Part shown: piece after piece, positions 1 through 10,017 of the stretch | How positions within the stretch are numbered: position 1 is the stretch's first letter | Layout of the letters: each line of letters starts with the position of its first letter | Origin: Puccinia triticina | Lineage: Eukaryota; Basidiomycota; Pucciniomycetes; Pucciniales; Pucciniaceae | DNA: 64,000 nucleotides | Assembly (NCBI RefSeq): GCF_026914185.1 | Contig: NC_070571.1 | Location: forward strand, 3,038,001 to 3,102,000 | Reading direction: 5' to 3' | Notes under the pieces: generated by a model | Databases searched by the model: none | Told to the model about the DNA's origin: nothing | The model's input: the letters and a program-made list of their open reading frames with translations, nothing else | Position numbers and translations under genes: made by a program

Positions 1-527
1 TCAGCAAATGGCGCAAAATTAACAAGCCCTTTGTGTTGGAATTTCACATCTCTGTCACTCACTTCTTTCCTGTCTCTTCCCTGTCACTCCCTTTTCTCCT
101 GCCAGTTGCATATGCAAATACCATCTTCTGCCCACATTTTGTCCCCCCAATGTAATAGCTTAAATATCCGCTCAGATAGATAGAAATAGAAGCATCAGTT
201 CCTGCGCCTTTTCCCTGAGACCCTCGAGTCTCTTGTAGTAAGAGCATTTTTCCCTCTCACAAGCTAGCAGCCTAGCCCTCTTTGAGGGCTTCCTTGTTTT
301 GTGTTTCCGCCTCGAGCTTTTTTCCTCAGGCTTGTTTTTCGCTCTTCCCATTGGCTCTGAGTCCAAAATTCTTCACTTTGCAAAGTACGTAGACTCACAG
401 TGGTACACGCATATCAAACATTGGTCAATGTTCTACAGAGTTGTAAGTGCTACATTTTTCTCTTGGCTGTTTAATACCATAAAATCTGACTAGAGAATCT
501 TTTGTCACAAAGACCGCTCACCAGAAT
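1..527. other. Window start, no supported gene
   Basis: Only short open frames without coding character or recognisable motifs are present. The stretch directly precedes the transposase relic at 528 and may be an eroded part of the same element, but I see nothing that proves it. Confidence 0.4.
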
Positions 528-1452
528 ATGCACACCAACAATTACACCAAAGCATGGCACCTCGTACTCAAGACCAAATTCATTCCCCCACCCGAGCGTC
601 GTCAAATCAATGAGCTGATTCAAATCCTCTGTGATGTTGTTGAACCTCACTTCAGCCACGGGTTCTACCAGGTGGATACTGGATTCCGCAAGCAAGTGGC
701 AAATTTATACCAGGAACAATCAAAGACCTGGGCAAACAGATACACAAGGGAACATTTGGCAGTGATTGGTGCCAATGTTCAAAAGTTTGCAACACATGTT
801 AGTAATATTTTTCATTGCGCATGGAATTGATGTACACAATGTCTAATTGCAATCACTACAGTTTGTTGTCTCTTCTTTCTCATCCCCGGGCTCACAATTC
901 TACCAAGTTAATTACGAGGCAGCGGTTGGGCATTCAAAAGTGCGCCTAATCAACTGCTCTTGCAATCATTTCACTTGAGTCGGCAGCGGTTGTTTGCACA
1001 TGTACTACCTCGCCCAAGAGCACCAAATGTTGGTCGTCAAGTGGGCGCCTACCAGCCATCATGTCATTGACCCAATACATATTGATAGTGACTCGGAAGT
1101 TGAGGTCGTCCAGACCGCACAACCAGTAGGCCACAAGGGAAGCAACTCAGGTGTCCTCTCGCCTTGTGAAACAACTGGTCCTAAGCGCAGCCGACTTGAA
1201 TCATCACCTTTCCCTGCTTTCAGCGCTTCACACCCGAGCCTATGTGTTTGACCGCATGACCTGCCAACTGCGAGTACTAGTAACCCTACCCACCCTGGCA
1301 ATGCTCTCCCGACCCCGTTGAACCACAATCTTTATCAACAGACATTCGACAAACCTCACTTCAGGGGAGAAGTTGGCAGAGTACTTACCTCACCAATGAA
1401 CACCCTCAAGCAAGCCATTGAAGCACTGAAGAAGAAGAAGGCAAGGTCCTAA
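528..1452 (+). pseudogene. SWIM zinc-finger transposase relic (C-terminal part)
   Basis: This is the broken C-terminal end of a transposon-encoded protein. The first open segment (528-830) reads like the region before the zinc finger of SWIM-containing (MULE/FAR1-type) transposases. It begins TNNYTKAWH, followed by LKTKFIPPPERR. After a broken stretch, a SWIM signature CxC...CxH is readable: CSC at 955-963 and CLH followed by MYYLAQEH at 991-1020, with an in-frame TGA at 976-978 between the two halves. The same frame later gives a lysine-rich tail ending MNTLKQAIEALKKKKARS and TAA at 1450-1452, beyond another stop at 1249-1251. The catalytic DDE part is not in the window. Several stops and a frame change make it non-functional. 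It differs in sequence from the MULEs at 50-63 kb, so it represents another lineage. Confidence 0.7.
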
Positions 1453-1940
1453 ATGGCTGATGCCACACCGCCCGCAATCATGAACCAATTCCAAGGGGTA
1501 TGCCATACCCTTTTGCAAATGGTGGAAGAGCGATTGCCGGGACTATCTCAGACGCTTCCACCGGTCCATAATGGGATCAAAGACACATCTTGGCTGAGTA
1601 ACGCGGAGGTTTAGGTAATGATCCTTCAGATGCAGGAGGGTGCGCTGGCAGCTTTGAAGAAAACCTATGGCTTGTTGAGGGTCGACAATCACTCAAAGGC
1701 GTTCGTTGCAAATTCAAGTGAGTTATTGGTGGGGTCGTTCAGAGAGGAATGTTTTCAGGTTGTTGGCGTAATTGAGGAGGCGAAGCTTTTGGCCGCAAGG
1801 GTTCAGGTGCGATAAACGGATTTGAGGCAATGAAGATGTGGGTGGATAAACAACTGTCAGAGGGTGTGATGAAGAGTGTCTACCAGATTTTTGAACGGAT
1901 GGAAGCCATGCAAGGAGGGGGTTTCTACAGATGGGCGTTA
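1453..1940. other. No supported gene between relic and LTR element
   Basis: An open frame at 1618-1815 has no recognisable motif and ends just before the LTR. The stretch is probably further debris of the 528-1452 relic. Confidence 0.35.
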
Positions 1941-2785
1941 TGGAGCTCCGTCTGGTGCTAGGACGGCAGCAGCGCTGGGAGTGGAAAAGGTGTTGTGAGA
2001 CTGCCCTCTCGGATGGTCCAGAAATGAGTCGTGAGGATTCGAAGTGATAGCTGGGGGGAAGTGGTTTTGAGGTAACGTCGAGCTGTGGAGTCTCGACAGC
2101 GGGTGTTGGTTTGGATGCGTGAGGATTCTGGAAGGGACTGGGGGATCGGATGAAGGACTCGGACTCGGGATTCTTGATGATGATCAAAAAGGTGATGCCC
2201 TTATTCTTGGATCAGAATGGCATACCGCTCCCTTCCTCCAAGTTCTGCAAACTTGGACTCAGGGAGGCAACCTGTCACATGAATTTCATCACATCCTCTG
2301 TGCGCTACGCGCGCACAGACAACAAAACAGAAGAGAGAAAGAAAGAAGAGAACAAAAAAAAAAAACAAAGAAAACACAACACAAAAGAAAGGAGGAAACA
2401 GAAAGATGAGAAAGAAAGAGAACAACCAGGACCAGAGAGGAAGAATAAGATGAAATGGAAATCACAAACAAAACACAGAATAAATCCACAGCAGATGCTG
2501 TGTTAGGACCAAGAAGGATGGAAGGGAAGTGGGTGAGAGGGGAGACAGTAGAAATAAAAGAAAGAAGTTTGGGGATGGGAATGGAAAAGTGGGGGGGGGG
2601 AAGAATTTGAAGGATAAGAAAGGGATGGGGAAAGGGGAAGTTCTTGAGGATCTTGAAGTCTTGAGGATGAGTGAGAATCTTGATGGTTGCTTTTAGATCT
2701 TGATGCTTGCTGAGTATCTTGCTGATCTTGATGGTGGTGGCAGCAGACTGCTTCTGACTAGCTGACAACCAAATGGGTCACCACA
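1941..2785 (-). repeat. 3' LTR of gag-only retrotransposon
   Basis: This copy shares essentially its whole length with 6139-6967. It carries an extra 18-bp GC-rich block (about 2301-2318, tgcgctacgcgcgcacag) that the other LTR lacks. The block is an imperfect palindrome resembling the TAGCG-type repeats seen elsewhere in this window. Open frames inside it occur in both LTR copies and are not genes. Confidence 0.85.
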
Positions 2786-3438
2786 TCCACCCACCACTTG
2801 GAGTCTGTCCCCAGACTCCTTTGATCCTCCATGCGGCAAGAGAGAGGTAGATAGATCTGAACAGAAAATAGAAACAGAGGTCCCATGGGCGGCTCACGGC
2901 AGTGGCTAAAGTAATGCTTACGACTAATGGTAGTAGAACCCAAGGTGCATACTAAGGAGGGGGACTTACTTTTAGTCACCAATGCCCCCACGTGAAAAGA
3001 CTCTCTTGAACGGATCTGCTGCAACATCTACAGCTTCCAAATGAAACAAGACTAGTTTATCCTCATTGCGGAGGCTGATTGGAGACGGAAGTGAGGATAG
3101 ACACTTGTCAGACTTGTGTATGGATTGAGGGGAATCATCGCAGAGGGTCATGGAATCCAGATCAAAAATTGGCAAAAGAGGATGATCGGTGGAATCGGAT
3201 GATAAACGGAGGGAACAAGATGAATTAAATCCCAGTGCTAAATCTTCAAACACTAGGGGAGGCAGCTGATAGTTGTTGGTGGGAGGATTAATGATCAAAG
3301 GAGTCGCTAGTTTAACCTCATCTTGGAGGCGGTCGGACAGGGTTGAACGCTCTGCTGATGGTCGGAGCTGGCTACTAGAACAGCGATTGGGATCTGGATC
3401 GGAAGATCTCGAGACTTGAGAATTGTCTTGGTACGAAC

Positions 3439-3880
3439 TGTGAAACACCAGATGGCAGCTGTGAGCTAGGAGGCCGATGATGGGAAGCCGAGACAAAAGA
3501 GAAACGAGAAACGGAGCGACTTATGCACCTGTGAAACAGATGGCAGCTGTGAGCTAGGAGGCCGATGATGGGAGGCCGAGACAAAAGAGAAACGAGAAAC
3601 AGAGCAACTTATGCACCTATTCGGGTGCGTGAGGAGAGAGACAGGAACGGATGAGTGAATTGCATGGTGAGCATAAGAAAAGAGAAAGACAGAGAAGAAA
3701 ACATCATAGGGAAGAGAAAGAAGAAGAAGAAGCAAAAAGATACCTGTGAAACACCAGATGGCAGCTGTGAGCTAGGAGGCCGATGATGGGAGGCCGAGAC
3801 AAAAGAGAAACGAGAAACGGAGCGACTTATGCACCTATTCGGGTGCGTGAGGAGAGAGACAGGAACGGATGAGTGAATGA
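3439..3880. repeat. Direct repeat, three copies, inside retrotransposon
   Basis: Three copies start at about 3439, 3530 and 3745, each with TGTGAAACA(CCA)GATGGCAGC, and run 90-135 bp. The first copy is shortened, and the third repeats the full block including the AGGAACGGATGAGTGAAT end. The repeat lies in the part of the element where pol would be expected. Confidence 0.85.
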
Positions 3881-4237
3881 GAAAAGAGAGACGGAGCCGC
3901 TACAACTATCAGACTAGATACAACAGCTAAACCTAATCTAATGATGAACAGAGTTGAGCGGATCCGCACGCTCGCCCGCCTTGCCGCAGTAGCCCCACGC
4001 CCTTCTCTGGCCTGTAACGCCACACGAACTAACAAGTGAGAACCCCCTTGAATCAGGGATTTGATCTTGAAAGTCGGAACATTTGACCAGCTTGACTGGC
4101 ACCGCTGCAGGAGGCGCGACGGCAACGGGGGCAGATATCGATGATTTTCTCTTAGAAAGTTTGGACACAGAAAGACCAGGTTCCATGATCTCAGAGATCT
4201 TCTTCAGGATGGAGTCTATTGCCTGCCTAGATGGGGT

Positions 4238-5500
4238 TCAAGACGGTGGAGGAGCATGATCACATAATGCGACTCCGGGATGACTAGGCTCAGAGGCGAG
4301 TGACTTGCAGATTGATCGACAAGGATGAGGCTGGGAAACCGGGGGATCTTTGCAGGGCTGTGACGCTTCGTGCTTCTTCCTAGCAGATATGTGTCTTGGA
4401 GATGGTGGTAACGGAACAGCAGGCGAGTACCATGGCTGGAGGGCGCCACAACCAGTCCTGAAAGGTGCTGAAACAGAGCTACTTGATGGTTGAGAATCAT
4501 TAAAAGAGGCCACCACTCGGCGGATCGGGCGGCTGCGATCGAAGGGAATGAGCGCGCCGTTGGGGAGGAAAAAGTTGCTCCCTTGCTGCTCGAACAGACC
4601 GTCATCCCTGTCTTTCTGAAGCTCCAGACATCCGGCAGTACCATGACGCTTCCGGTGACAATAAAAACAGGTCATGGCAGGTCGATCAGCCGGGTTCTGA
4701 GCCAAGTCTCTCTTCAAGTATTGTTCCAACGACTGGAACATCCTAATAAGCTCGTCAATTGAGTGGGCCGGTACCGGGGCAGAAGTAGCTGGGGTCGGTT
4801 TCTGATCCTTGCTCAACTTCTTCATGATCTCGTTCGAGGCTTGGAACGGTGGAGCTACGGGGACCGCTGATCGAGAGTCCTCGAATGTTAAGGTGATCTG
4901 ACCCTCCATGACCTCCTCAACCGCAGCTTTGAGGACCTTGAACTCAGGGAGCCTTCCTCGATTGTCCAGGGTGACTACCATAGATTTATCCTTGATCAAC
5001 TGCGCCCGAATCCGCTCCTGAATACTGAACGAGAAACATTGATAGAACTCTTTTCTGATCTCCTCCACCGAATCAATATGTTTCTTCGCGACGAGATATG
5101 ACTGAAGCGGGCCCCAGGTTTTGCGAAACTCCTGATAGTCGGCGACCGACGATACACCACCCTTAGCCTGCCAGGTCAACACCAGCGCCTCCAAGTCGCG
5201 CTGAGTGTACAGCGCCGTATCGAGTTTGCCCCAGTGAGAGATCATGGCGGCCTTGAGTTTGGTCCAGTCAGGCGGCTTGTAGCCATCGAGTGTGCTGAGA
5301 ATCGTGCGCGTCTCTCCCAATTCAACAAAAGAGCCGACCTGACAAGCCTTGGCATAATCCGACGCTCCGTCTAGCTCCGCGGCTAGCTCATAATCGTCCA
5401 GAAACTGCTCGACGTCGGATCCGCTGAACTTCAAAGCCTTATCTTGAGGATTAATCTTGACCATCTTCCCTTGAGGAGGATCCGCGGTGACATTGGCCAT
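4238..5500 (-). CDS. gag: Retrotransposon Gag with CCHC zinc knuckle
   Basis: A 420-residue intact open frame starts with MANVTADPP. The N-terminal and central parts have the helical capsid-like layout of Ty3/Gypsy-type Gag: FLDDYELAAELDG near residue 30, then WTKLKAAMISHWG, and EIRKEFYQCFS further on. A zinc knuckle CFYCHRKRHGTAGC (C-x2-C-x4-H-x4-C, about residues 275-290) would bind the packaged RNA. The product would assemble virus-like particles in the cytoplasm. The start is the first ATG after the putative leader between the 5' LTR and 5500. Beyond the stop, another frame (about 4186-3938) continues with a basic stretch (KLSKRKSS), possibly the remnant of a Gag-Pro extension. The enzymatic Pol part is absent. 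Confidence 0.85.
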   Translation of the reverse strand: MANVTADPPQGKMVKINPQDKALKFSGSDVEQFLDDYELAAELDGASDYAKACQVGSFVELGETRTILSTLDGYKPPDWTKLKAAMISHWGKLDTALYTQRDLEALVLTWQAKGGVSSVADYQEFRKTWGPLQSYLVAKKHIDSVEEIRKEFYQCFSFSIQERIRAQLIKDKSMVVTLDNRGRLPEFKVLKAAVEEVMEGQITLTFEDSRSAVPVAPPFQASNEIMKKLSKDQKPTPATSAPVPAHSIDELIRMFQSLEQYLKRDLAQNPADRPAMTCFYCHRKRHGTAGCLELQKDRDDGLFEQQGSNFFLPNGALIPFDRSRPIRRVVASFNDSQPSSSSVSAPFRTGCGALQPWYSPAVPLPPSPRHISARKKHEASQPCKDPPVSQPHPCRSICKSLASEPSHPGVALCDHAPPPS

Positions 5501-6080
5501 GGCGAGGGAGGATCTGAAGAAAGAAACAAGCGGAAATCGAGGAGGTGGCTCACAGCGGTGGCGATGATGCTTTGATGATGAAGTAGTGCTTCGGAGGTGC
5601 TGCTGATTTGAAAGGGACTTACTTTTGCACCTTCAATGCCCTGCCGCTGAGCACCTAAAAAATCAGAAAGAGAAGACGAGGCCTGAAACGAGGGCTAGTT
5701 TGTATCCGAGCTTCCTTTAGGCCTCTGATCGAGAGAATGGAGACTTGGTGCTTTTGCAGAGAACTCTGGCCCGTCCGACAGCAAGATACCCCCACCGGGG
5801 AGGTGTGCAAGCTGGAAGATGCCGATCCTTCGAGTGGGAAGAGGCCGTACAGGCTTGATTGTTGATGTTTGTGACTAGGGTGAGTCCTCAGGCAAGGGTC
5901 TGGATCTTGAAACAAGCTAACGGGTCCGATTGTTCGCCAAGCGCGCTCGAGATCAGTCAATTTGAGTGATAATCAAGGAGAAGCACTTTCAGCTCTCCTT
6001 CCAAAGAGGATCAAGATTGAGGCAAAAGAAAAGAACCCAAAAATCAAAATAGAAATAACCGCCAAGCGCCTCAAAACCAC

Positions 6081-6134
6081 AGTGCGAGACTGTAAATCTT
6101 GAGGTTGCTGGTTCGATACCGGCTCGGGGGACCA
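6081..6134 (-). other. Primer-binding site matching the 3' half of tRNA-Tyr
   Basis: Read on the plus strand, this segment is the 3' part of a tRNA. It has an anticodon stem CGAGA/TCTTG closing a seven-base loop CTGTAAA (anticodon GTA at 6092-6094), a T stem GCTGG/CCGGC with loop TTCGATA, acceptor bases TCGGGGG, a discriminator A, and a non-genomic CCA (6132-6134). It ends 4 nt before the 5' LTR. On the element's own strand it begins TGGTCCCCCGAGCC, as a primer-binding site should. The 5' half of the tRNA (CCCCCGA acceptor strand, D arm) is missing, so it is not a tRNA gene. Matches of this length are much longer than the usual 10-18 nt. Confidence 0.8.
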
Positions 6135-6138
6135 AATA

Positions 6139-6967
6139 TGGAGCTCCGTCCGGTGCTAGGCCGGCGGCAGCGCTGGGAGGGGAAAAGGTGTCTTGAGACT
6201 GCCCTCTTGGATGGTCCAGAAATGAGTTGTGAGGATTCGAAGTGATAGCTGGGGGGAAGTGGTTTTGAGGTAACGTCGAGCTGTGGAGTCTCGACAGCGG
6301 GTGTTGGTTTGGATGCGTGAGGATTCTGGAAGGGACTGGGGGATCGGATGAAGGACTCGGACTCGGGATTCTTGATGATGATCAAAAAGGTGATGCCCTT
6401 ATTCTTGGATCAGAATGGCATACCGCTCCCTTCCTCCAAGTTCTGCAAACTTGGACTCAGGGAGGCGACCTGTCACATGAATTTCATCACATCCTCTGGA
6501 CAACAAAACAGAAGAGAGAAAGAAAGAAGAGAACAAAAAAAAAAAAAAAAGAAAACACAACACAAAAGAAAGGAGGAAACAGAAAGATGAGAAAGAAAGA
6601 GAACAACCAGGACCAGAGAGGAAGAATAAGATGAAATGGAAATCACAAACAAAACACAGAATAAATCCACAGCAGATGCTGTGTTAGGACCAAGAAGGAT
6701 GGAAGGGAAGTGGGTGAGAGGGGAGACAGTAGAAATAAAAGAAAGAAGTTTGGGGATGGGAATGGAAAAGTGGGGGGGGGGAAAGAATTTGAAGGATAAG
6801 AAAGGGATGGGGAAAGGGGAAGTTCTTGAGGATCTTGAAGTCTTGAGGATGAGTGAGAATCTTGATGGTTGCTTTTAGATCTTGATGCTTGCTGAGTATC
6901 TTGCTGATCTTGATGGTGGTGGCAGCAGACTGCTTCTGACTAGCTGACAACCAAATGGGTCACCACA
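6139..6967 (-). repeat. 5' LTR of gag-only retrotransposon
   Basis: This 829-bp copy pairs with 1941-2785. In element orientation it would hold the promoter, and gag reads away from it. It runs from TGGAGCTCCG to GGTCACCACA. Confidence 0.85.
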
Positions 6968-7340
6968 GCATAAATGGAGGAGGGGGAAAGGAGGATCCCT
7001 TATAAGTGATGTGTCTCCATCTAGGTAACTGCGACTTTGCTCACTGAAGGGTAGAGTTTGGTTGGCAATGTCAATTACACTCTGGCACATTTTTATTTTT
7101 TGTTTCCTATGCTCCTCCCTCGTAATCATTTCATTCTTTGCTGCTCTTTGTTACATCACAACTCAATTAACTTTATGTAACAAGAGATTGTTTTTTTAAT
7201 TATACTTTTTTTTTGCACTTCGGCGCAAATCTGCAACTGTAATTGGTTAGGTTACATTTGGGAATGCCATAGCAAGACATGATTGAAGGGAGTAGGCCAC
7301 CTCGCCTACTGCTGCAAACATCAGAAGCAGCCAAAAATAA

Positions 7341-10017
7341 TCACTCAACTGTGCATGAACTCCCCAAGCAACCAAGGTATGCGCAGGCCATGCAAGAGAG
7401 TGCCGGATAGGTGGTGCCGTTGGCCTTCCACCACCTCAACGGAGTGGATTTGTTGTGTATTTCCTTGTTGGTGAAGGTCAGATCCACTTTGAGGAATGTC
7501 TTGACCTTGTTTTTGTGTGGAGTTGCGGGCTTCTGAGCCATAGAAGATGCCAGGCAAGCCATGAGCGAGGATGGCTCTGTCTCCAAGTCCAGTGGTTCTT
7601 CAATGAGGGTGACCTCTGCTTCAGGGTTGTCCAATGTTGAGACAGAGACACCTGGTTTTTCCTTGTACTCCTTGAATCTGCAATTGAGGAGTTCAACACA
7701 CTCCTTGACCTCGGCACTGTCCAGTCCAAACACAAGTTTGAAGATATGTATCCGGTAGCACGGATGCAGAATAGTCGCCAGTTGGAGTGTCTCACACGCC
7801 ATGGCTTTGGCCAAGTACTTCTCCACGCGCACCAGCATTGAGCAGTACATTGGATACAGCATGTCCGACTCTTTTGACCGGTCCACTTTTCCAGAGAGCT
7901 GCTCCTTAAGCTCTAGATATTTTGGTATCACATGCGCGCCGGTCCCCTGATTTCCTTCCATGTGTAATGTTAGTTTGACAAAGACCTGTTGATGTTTTTT
8001 GTGTCAGTATAATAGCAGAGCAATTATGTTTAGTATGAAACCCACATACCTCAAGCTTGCGATTCAAGTTGTCAATATTTTTCCAATCCTGAGGAGAAAA
8101 CAGTACATCATTGAATATTCCAGCTTTGTTCTGCTGTTGATCTTCCTTAAGAAGTTGGTCAATTACTTCTCTGGCATCAATGGCTTTGCGGTGGCTTTTG
8201 TATTTTATGTTCCATCAGATGCCGTAACCGGCAATCAATGGCGCTACCTTTATGCCTAATTTTGCTGCCATACAATCAAAACTGCCTTGCTGAGCAGCAG
8301 ATCAGGTGATCTGTTTGATCACTGTATCAAGCTTGTTGATGAGTACTTGAATATTGCTAGTCTTCTTGTGCTTTTTGGTAGCTGCTGCAGTGGCAGGTTG
8401 ATTGCCATTGAGAGCATTGTGAGAGTTGCCGGTATCAGTATCAGAGAGTTCATCATTCGTAGTTGCTTTCAGAAGCACAATCATCTATGAGGGAAGGTGT
8501 GAGGGCCGGTGATTCTGAAGGAGCCGCTAATCCAGCCGCGCCATTGAGATCTTCCTCAGCCTCCTCGGAGATTCTCCCCAGAATGGGGAAGAATCCTAAG
8601 ACAGACTCCTTTGTTTTTTCTGGAGGAAGAGTTTTTAGTGATAACGCATTGAGGCCAGCTTGTGACAGAAGCACCAGATGTGCATAGTCATTGGATCCCA
8701 TGAGTCTGTGTTTGGCGGCTCATTGGCATATAACAAGCTATGTATACATTTTGTCGGCCATGGTGTTGTTGTTGGAGCCAGAGTCGGTAGTCTGCGCCAA
8801 CATCTTTTGAAATAACTTCTTCTTGTTGAGGAGGCTTGCAATGGGCCGCGCAAGCAAATTACCATAATGTTCCCATGGAATAATTTTAAGAGTCAAATGT
8901 TGGACTGTATACTCCCAGTCCAAATTGATGTAAGCCACTGAGGCACCAATGAAGGCAAACCGGTTCCCCTTTGTTGTCCATACATCATGGATCAGGGTGA
9001 ACTTGGTGTTGAGGTTCTTCATCAAGAACCAACAGTGTCAGTTATACACTCATATTCACAAGAAGGAAGTGTAGAAAATTTACATTCAACTCATCAAAAA
9101 CTGTCTTCTTGAGCATTGAGTACAACTTTTTGGACTCATCAGCCAACCACCTTTGACCGTATAGAAAAGCCTTTGGATTTGTGTACTGAAAGGCCGCACA
9201 AAGTGTTGGGTCTTCAATCCAAGACCATGGCAGCGCCTGTCAGATCTTCCAGATCATTATCAATTGGTTTAGAACCCAATTGACAAAGATCTGCTTGTTC
9301 TGAAGAAAACCGCTGATGGCGGGCTGCTTAGGATCACCCCCGCCATTGGCTTGGGCAAGATTGCACTCAGCCACTGAGAGAGGTAATTTTGCACCTCTCT
9401 TCTTTGCTTCATCTTGCCTTGCGCAGCCGTGGCTCTTCTTTTTGGACTGATTGGAACCATCACAATGTACCTTCAATTTCCCTTTAGAAGTCGCATGCGC
9501 ACAATAAATTTCTCCGCACCATTTACATTGATAATTTATCGGAGTGTTTATCTTGTCGTTTTTCTTTTGAAACGGCTCTTCAAAGTAATCCAAGATATTG
9601 TCATACTCTTTTTCTATTTTTTTTTTAGCTTCCCTCAGACCAATCTCAATCGACGCATCTGTATCCTGACTGAAGTCATGGGCTTTGCCGTTTGATTTCA
9701 ACTAACAACCACGCAGTAAATATTGTCAACATGATTTTTAAGGTAAGATCACCCTTCTACACGCACCTTTTCCTGCCCCGGTGAGCTCTTGTTAGTTGTC
9801 TTCTTCGGCTTTGTTTTTTTTTGACAATAATAGCAGGGGAGGCTTCCGTTGCAGACAACTCCTCTTCAATCACCATTTTCTTCTTTGGCCTAACCCTGGG
9901 GCCCGGGGCTGTTGAAGCGCCAGATTCCGAAGAAGGGGCCGCCATCTTTCTAGCTGGTTTGGTCAATTTGAGCCGGGAGTCAGAGCCAGTTGGGACCATG
10001 CCTGGTTTGACAGTCAC
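7341..10017 (-). pseudogene. hAT-family transposase, degraded
   Basis: Fragments in several minus-strand frames line up in the order of an hAT transposase. From right to left these are: an N-terminal basic segment starting MTVKPGMVPTG (10017); a BED-type zinc finger CKWCGEIY...HCDGS (about 9540-9460); the first catalytic region LIHDVWTTKG (about 8995); TTDSGSNNNTMADK (about 8780); IWCFCHKLA (about 8665); ALSLKTLPPEKTKESVLGFF (about 8640-8580); and the C-terminal dimerisation signature LRWWKANG...YPALSCMACAYLG (about 7440-7360). The frame changes at CFCHKLA, where a few residues are missing relative to AGLNALSL, and again between the other blocks. Only some of these breaks could be introns. 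Clear terminal inverted repeats were not found. It lies directly right of the LTR element and is inactive. Confidence 0.8.

Larger units (their letters stand above)
1941..6967 (-). mobile_element. Gag-only LTR retrotransposon (non-autonomous, TR-GAG-like)
   Basis: Two direct repeats of 845 and 829 bp (1941-2785 and 6139-6967) begin TGGAGCTCCG and end GGTCACCACA on the plus strand. They bound a 3.35-kb interior. The only substantial gene inside is a minus-strand gag (4238-5500), so the right repeat is the 5' LTR. A tRNA-matching primer-binding site lies 4 nt inside that LTR (6081-6134). No protease, reverse transcriptase, RNase H or integrase reading frame is present; about 1.4 kb downstream of gag holds only remnants and a tandem repeat. 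The LTRs are very similar, differing mainly by an 18-bp block (about 2301-2318) and a poly-A length change, which suggests fairly recent insertion. No perfect target duplication is visible (cgtta versus gcata). It would need enzymes from another element to move. Confidence 0.8.

Noticed and set aside
2119..2768. Several 75-160 codon frames in the LTR
   Set aside because: The same frames occur in both LTR copies, and low-complexity Lys/Glu or Phe/Ser runs come from purine tracts.
6081..6134. Nuclear tRNA-Tyr gene
   Set aside because: Only the 3' half is present, CCA is encoded, and it abuts the LTR, so it is a primer-binding site.
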